In this document: in pieces, positions 59,171 to 64,000 of the stretch | How positions within the stretch are numbered: the first letter of the stretch is position 1 | How the letters are laid out: the number at the start of each line of letters is the position of its first letter | NCBI GenBank assembly: GCA_964058845.1 | Contig: CAXKVR010000039.1 | Location: 41,277 to 105,276 of the forward strand | Direction of reading: 5' to 3' | Origin: Carex sylvatica | Taxonomy: Eukaryota > Streptophyta > Magnoliopsida > Poales > Cyperaceae | Length of the DNA: 64,000 nt | Position numbers and translations under genes: made by a program | Notes under the pieces: generated by a model | What the model saw: only the letters and a program-made list of their open reading frames with translations | Databases searched by the model: none | Told to the model about the DNA's origin: nothing

Positions 59171-59995
59171 TTTATACTAAAAAAATCATAAAAATTCGGA
59201 TTATTTATCTAAAATAGAAGAATTAACCATATACCTAACGAAATTTGCAGATTTGAATTTTTTCTTGTTCTCCTTTCAAAAATATACAAATATATGTGAT
59301 TAGAATAAAAAACAATTAAATTTTGAGAGTTCAAAAAAATAAATCAAGAATTCGGTTTGAAAAAAAAAAAAAGAGAAGAAAGGAGGAAGGCGAAAGGGGA
59401 GGCGCTAGCGAAATGAAAAAAAGAAAACAATTGGGGATTGAATTGCCTATTCGGTCTAGGCATTTTTCAGATTTTCTGTGGCTGCATGCATGAAAATCTG
59501 TGAAATAAGTGAGGACCGAATAGCCAATTTGGTTCCAAAAAAACCAAAAATGCTAAACCGAACAGTCAATTCCGTCTTTGTTGTTTTTGTAAAAAAAAAA
59601 TATATATAAAAACAATTTTCTTAATTATAGTTTATAAAAAAAATTATATATATTAAGCCTGATTTTCAAAGTTTGAACTCAAATATTTTAAAATCTTATA
59701 ATTAATTTCACTTCTCCAGAAGGTTAATTTTTTTTTTTTTTTTTACGATATAATGTAGGGCCTTCATTCTCCCCAACTGCACAGTGGTGCGGTACAATGT
59801 GGTAAAAGAGAAAAAAAAATCTATATCGATTGATGGAATTCATGTGTTGGAGAGAACTATTTCTATTTAAAAACTAAATAGGATATGCAATTATCAAATG
59901 CAAAAATTATCGCATCTCCAATTAACCAGAACCTACAAGCAATTAATGTTTTAAAGATGGACAAACCAACATAAAATAACCATAATAGTTCAGCT
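59171..59995. other. Intergenic DNA with GC-bearing inverted words
   Basis: 59,440-59,580 contains CCTATTCGGTCTAGG, GGACCGAATAGCCAATTTGG and CCGAACAGTCAATTCCGTC, inverted relatives of one another, resembling hairpin-bearing foldbacks; no ends defined. The rest is AT-rich. Confidence 0.4.
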
Positions 59996-60373
59996 AGTAT
60001 GATATCGGTGTCACATGGTAGTAACTTCAAAATTAATTGAATAGACTTCAAACTATTAATCTAAACCGTTCAAATCAATTTACTTTATGAGTGATGTGTT
60101 TGCATTCAATTTTTTTTATATTTTAAAGTTATTTTAGTATCAAATCAAGCAATAAAAATGTTGAAAAATGAATGTATTAAAATTAACTCAAAAATTCACA
60201 CGTTTGATCACTTAACTTGATACCAAATAAATTAATAAAGTTATAAATTTTATCTGTAAACACACAATTAATGAAGTATGTCGGTTTGAATAGTTTGAAT
60301 TCACTGTTTGAAGTCGATTCGATATATTTTGGAATTTGTGTTATATAGACATAAATGACACTGATGTAATATT
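59996..60373. mobile_element. Degenerate foldback MITE, about 378 bp
   Basis: GATATCGGTGTCACATGGTA pairs imperfectly with the right end (AAATGACACTGATGTAAT). Arms share CTAAACCGTTCAAATCAA and its mirror, and GAGTGATGTGTTTGCAT against a degraded partner. Related in layout to the GAGTAGAACTAGGG family. Confidence 0.65.
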
Positions 60374-61319
60374 AGTCAGACTCTAATATACTATGTTGCA
60401 TGGATAGTCGGATACGGATATTGTATTATATAGGATAAGAAGTACGGTGATAGATAAATTTTTAACACGATACGAGTATCGATATAGCAATACAATACTT
60501 AATTATCCGTATAATATATTCGGATTTTTATTTGTATTGCCTTCATATTGCAGTGTGTACGGGAAACAATGTAAGTTGACTTCGAAGCCAATAGTTATAT
60601 CAATAGTTATTTCAATGTGCAGCAGTTTTTTTGTCCGAAAGAATCTTATTCGCGTGCATCTCAAAACAATTTCAGATCTCAACAACTCTTCTATGTTTAA
60701 AGGAACCGACGTAGAATATTTTTTATTAAAATGAAGACTGCTGCATGTTCTATCTTCCATAAGTCTTCGTTACGATACATATTAGAATGAAAAATTCGGG
60801 ATAATAATTGATTAAAATAAATCAAGTTGCTGTTCTATCTTCTGCAATGCTTTCCTCTGTTATTGCATTAATGTCTTTCTGGTACAAGGTTTGACATGCA
60901 TGATGATATTTTTTAAATTAACTTTAGTATTGTCTTTTGATGTCACAAATTTGATTCAGAAAAGACATTTTAATTTTGTCACCCACATTCAGATATCGAA
61001 GAATGAAAAAGCTTCTGTGCTAATTATAATTAACCTTCAAAATAATGTTTCTTTAGGAGCAATGATTATCTCTGTTCATACTACATTATATCTTTCAAGA
61101 ATAGAACTAGAGATATAATAATTATTATAAGACGAGTCAGTGTTAGATTCAAAAAGCATCTCAAACACAAAAACGAAAAAATAAAGTTGTCTGTTTATTC
61201 TTTCCAAACATAATAGCTGCTTATTTAAGTAATGCTCTTTTTTCAAACCAACCCAACTCGCTCTCGAAAACAAAAAAAGGAAAAAAAAGCTCTCTGTTTG
61301 ATCAGTTATTCTCTTTGAC
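60374..61319. other. Intergenic DNA upstream of the HSP70 relic
   Basis: Overlapping frames on both strands at 60,447-60,760 and 60,891-61,118 show no domains. 61,190-61,319 may be the remnant leader of the HSP70 copy. Nothing else seen. Confidence 0.4.
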
Positions 61320-61541
61320 ATGGCTGAAAATGGAGAATGTGAGGGACCGGCAATTGGGATTGATCTCGGGACGTCTTACTCTTATGTGGGTGTATGACGA
61401 AATAACCGTGTAGATATTATACCAAATGATCAGGATGACCGCACCACACCGTCCTATGTGGCCTTCACTGACACAGAGCGACTCATTGGTGATACGACCA
61501 GGGATCAAGTCGCCCGGAACCCCACCAACACTGTTTTTGGT
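61320..61541 (+). pseudogene. HSP70 exon-1 fragment with an in-frame stop
   Basis: From ATG the frame reads GPAIGIDLGTSYSYVGV, then TGA (61,395-61,397), then [29 protein letters not shown] and [10 protein letters not shown]: the N-terminus of a cytosolic HSP70. The TGA replaces the usual Trp of VGVW; GTTYSCVGV is changed to GTSYSYVGV. Similarity ends after NTVF, where plant HSC70 genes have their first intron, and a GT-initiated T-rich stretch follows. No second exon appears in the remaining 2.4 kb. Either a truncated gene copy or a captured exon. Confidence 0.88.
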
Positions 61542-62744
61542 TTGTTATGTTATCTAATCTTTCCTCTATGTATTTTGGTATTGCACATGAGTTTTCATAT
61601 TTCTTTTCCATTGGTCCTAAATTGAAAAAAAATAAAATCCTAAATAAAACATAAATTTTTTTACAAATGCACTTGAGAAGACAGAATCAGTACTACTGTA
61701 ATACCACATTAGAAATTTTAGTCTCCAAGTATCTATTCATCTAGATAAAATCTCAGCCATTTATTAAGTAGATCTTAGTCACTCATCAAAAACATATTTC
61801 AATCTGAGCCTTCAATAAATAATTTCGATTTTATGCAACTGTTTCATGTTGTCAAATGTGTATAAATTTAAATTTAGTTAAATAGATATTCACTAAAAAC
61901 TACATAGAAATTATTTCATTTAAACAAAAAAAGCACGCTTTTTTTTCCTGACGCGTGTCTCTCGAGGTGTTTCTTCTTCCTGATGTAAACCATGCATTTT
62001 TTGAAAGAAAAAAAGCGTGAAAAAGAAAACACTAAACACACTAAAAAAAAAAAAACTTGAAATCACGTGTTTTAAGACAATTTACCTTCTCTCTTTCTCT
62101 ACGATCTAAAACCCTAACCATCGCTAAATGAAGAAAACTTGACATCAAGCCACGGCGAAGAGTTTGTTCAAGCTCCCCGATCCCCTTACCCCCTCTTCGA
62201 ATCTAAGTTTATCGGATCCCTCTCAATTTGGCCCCTGTCCCCGTTGCATCAGTCGCTACCCAGCATCATCCAAGTAAAATAAATGTCATTAGGACACACA
62301 AGCATTGTGTATCTAGTTTTGATTAATTTTGTAAATTTAATATTGATTTTAGAAAAAAAATAGATCATTAATTGATTTACTCTTATATCTAAAATGAAAA
62401 ATTGTATATATTATAATTAACATATTTCATTTAACGTGAACAAGGCAAATATGAATATACATCAAAAAGATATAAATAGTATTTTTTCACACACAATTCA
62501 TTTTAATTCATGGTTTTGATGTTTGTAACGATTCTAAAATTCACTCTAAATTTGTGACAAGAATCTAATAATTAAAAAACAATGTGAAAAAAAGAATAAC
62601 TACAAAAATTAATGAACATGTATGGCATATTGGCATGACCAATTTTTTTCCCTTAAAGTTTATTTTAATGTTCGACCGACGACCTATAATGTATGTTATA
62701 ACGACACCAAGGTTACAAATTAAACGTTTGCTGACTCGTGACTT
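61542..62744. other. Intergenic DNA with a leader-like block
   Basis: 61,700-61,880 resembles the reverse of 23,095-23,260 (a dispersed repeat). 62,085-62,285 is C-rich and gene-like (CTCTCTTTCTCTACGATC, AAACCCTAACC, CCCCGATCCCCTTACCCCC) but has no sustained frame, so it may be a captured leader. The remainder is AT-rich. Confidence 0.4.
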
Positions 62745-63149
62745 AAGACTTTTGGGTTTTTTTTTTCACTATAAAAATTCCGTTGCACTATATCTTTTTA
62801 AATTTTAAAAATAATAATAATAATTATCATGTAAAGACATATATTAAACAATCATAGAAAATTTCTGCGATTTGGGATTTTTTTTTTTGCACTATAAAAA
62901 TCCGTTGCACTATATCTCTTTAAATTTTGAAAAATAATAATAATTATCATGTAAAATGACATATATTGAATAATTATAAATAATTTAATGATTTTTGAAT
63001 AATAAATGAATCGTAATCCATTAAAAAATAAGCAAATTCACACAATAAATAGTAAATGCAGTTTAAAATAATTATATTGGTAGTTTTTGAATAATCTCTT
63101 AGGCTTTTGAAAAAACTAATACCGATCGTTGTATATCTACTATTGATAG

Positions 63150-63325
63150 AAACGTTAAACTAAATTTTTGAGGAACTAAACGACGTTTTTTTTGCAATTC
63201 TGATTCCTTTGGATACCCGGGGATTTTCCCGAGTAAAATCCAGATCCGTCTCGTTCCCCCCATTTTCGAATTATGATCACACGCGCAAATTTGACTTTCC
63301 TAGCCAAAGTTATGGCTGCTTAAAG
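63150..63325 (+). repeat. Dispersed core segment, copy 3 (partial)
   Basis: GAAACGTTAAACTAAATTTT, GATCCGTCTCGTTCCCC, GCAAATTTGACTTTCCTAGC and CAAAGTTATGGCTG correspond to 30,425-30,610. The second half is replaced by the tandem repeat. Confidence 0.8.
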
Positions 63326-63344
63326 TTAAAAAAAAAAAAATGCT

Positions 63345-63655
63345 TCCGTGCAAAAACACCAATAACGCACCGATGCTTTATGTCTGGCTTAACGATCGGT
63401 AGAAGTGCGCATCGATGTTTCATTGTCAAAACATCGATGACACACCCATGCTCTCTAAACGGCCATAACTTTATTGTTGCATAACCACTGATAACGCACC
63501 GATGCTTTATGCCCGGCTTAACGACCGCAAAAGTGCATCGATGTTTCATTGCCAAAACATCGATGACGCACCCATGCTCTCTAAATGGCCATAACTTTAT
63601 TATTGCCAAAATATCGATGACGTCAAAATATCGATAACGCACTCATAGAAATTAG
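63345..63655. repeat. Tandem repeat with ATCGATG hairpins
   Basis: Two 120-bp units plus a fragment: AATAACGCACCGATGCTTTA, then CATCGATGTTTCATTG(T/C)CAA, AACATCGATGAC(A/G)CACCCATG and GGCCATAACTTTATT. CATCGATGTTT and AAACATCGATG form an 11-bp stem in each unit. A 110-residue minus-strand frame crosses it because the unit length keeps phase; I do not regard it as a gene. Confidence 0.88.
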
Positions 63656-64000
63656 CCATAACTGGTATTAGTTTTTTCAAAACCTTAAGAGATTATTCAG
63701 AATTACCTATATAATTATTATAAAATGTATTTAATATTTATTGTGTGTATTTGTTTATTTTTTTTAATGGATTACGGTTTCATTTATTATTTAAAGATCA
63801 TTAAAATTATTTATGACTATTCAATATACGTCATTTACACGATAATATATATTTTTTAAATTCAAAGAAATATAGTGCAACGGGATTTTCATAGTGCAAA
63901 AAAAAAAAAATCCAAGTTGCAGCAAAAAAAATAAAAAATAAATCTCCGTAGAATTTTCCTGCGACTTGAATATTTTTAATTTTGATTATTTTTAATAAAA

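Larger units (their letters stand above)
62745..63960. mobile_element. Large foldback element with hairpin-rich centre
   Basis: The left arm (62,875-63,125) and right arm (63,655-63,910) are inverted: AATCCGTTGCACTATATCT against AGATATAGTGCAACGG-like text, and TTTTTGAATAATCTCTTAGG against CTTAAGAGATTATTCAGAA. The outermost part of the left arm is duplicated at 62,745-62,870. The middle has the dispersed core (63,150) and a tandem repeat (63,345). The window ends near its right end, so target duplication was not determined. Confidence 0.8.

Noticed and set aside
63310..63642. 110-codon minus-strand frame with repeated KLWPFREHGCVIDVL
   Set aside because: The repetition comes from a 120-bp tandem repeat whose length is a multiple of three; no family resemblance and it is inside a foldback.

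Overview
The window is nuclear DNA of a flowering plant. Genes carry GT-AG introns, and the recognisable families are plant ones: GPI ethanolamine phosphate transferase 2, a J-domain/AT-hook protein, a PWWP-domain protein, a bHLH-ACT regulator, a plant mobile domain (PMD) relic and an HSP70 exon-1 relic. The DNA is AT-rich and crowded with short inverted-repeat transposons. I cannot name the species; the GC-richer coding sequence of some genes is not enough to separate monocot from other angiosperms.

Layout. 1-4260: the last nine exons of a PIGG/GPI7-type gene (674 residues; the start lies upstream). 4.3-12.6 kb: stacked foldback elements, including a composite of about 2.5 kb. 12,921-14,555: an intronless J-domain/zinc-ribbon/AT-hook gene (544 aa). 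14.6-24 kb: no gene, but two hAT-type elements, a tRNA-derived SINE, a 1-kb foldback made of repeated small hairpins, and a palindrome with 66-bp arms. 24,778-28,064: an eight-exon PWWP-domain gene (455 aa) with two small transposons in its introns. 29-43 kb: a dense transposon zone whose centrepiece is a 6,983-bp Mutator-like foldback (9-bp target duplication) that received a second inverted-repeat element, which was split by a solo LTR, which contains another LTR-like block. 43-48 kb: gene-free. 48,418-49,171: a two-exon bHLH-ACT gene (217 aa), possibly under a short uORF. 50.1-52.2 kb: a Pack-MULE-like element inserted in an older foldback. 53.7-56.2 kb: a possible transcribed locus with a leader-like exon and a small ORF of unknown function. 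57.8-58.3 kb: PMD pseudogene on the minus strand. 61.3 kb: truncated HSP70 exon with a stop. 62.7-63.96 kb: a large foldback with a hairpin-rich tandem repeat.

The four secure genes show no operon-like or pathway link: membrane GPI-anchor synthesis, two putative chromatin/DNA-binding proteins and a transcription factor. The main interest is the transposon landscape. Several foldback families share an internal arm but have different termini; three large foldbacks share a common internal core; and several families carry their own repeated GC-bearing palindrome. No tRNA, rRNA, CRISPR or organellar gene was seen. All splice coordinates were worked out by eye from reading frame and GT-AG sites. 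Family assignments rest on recognised motifs, not searches.
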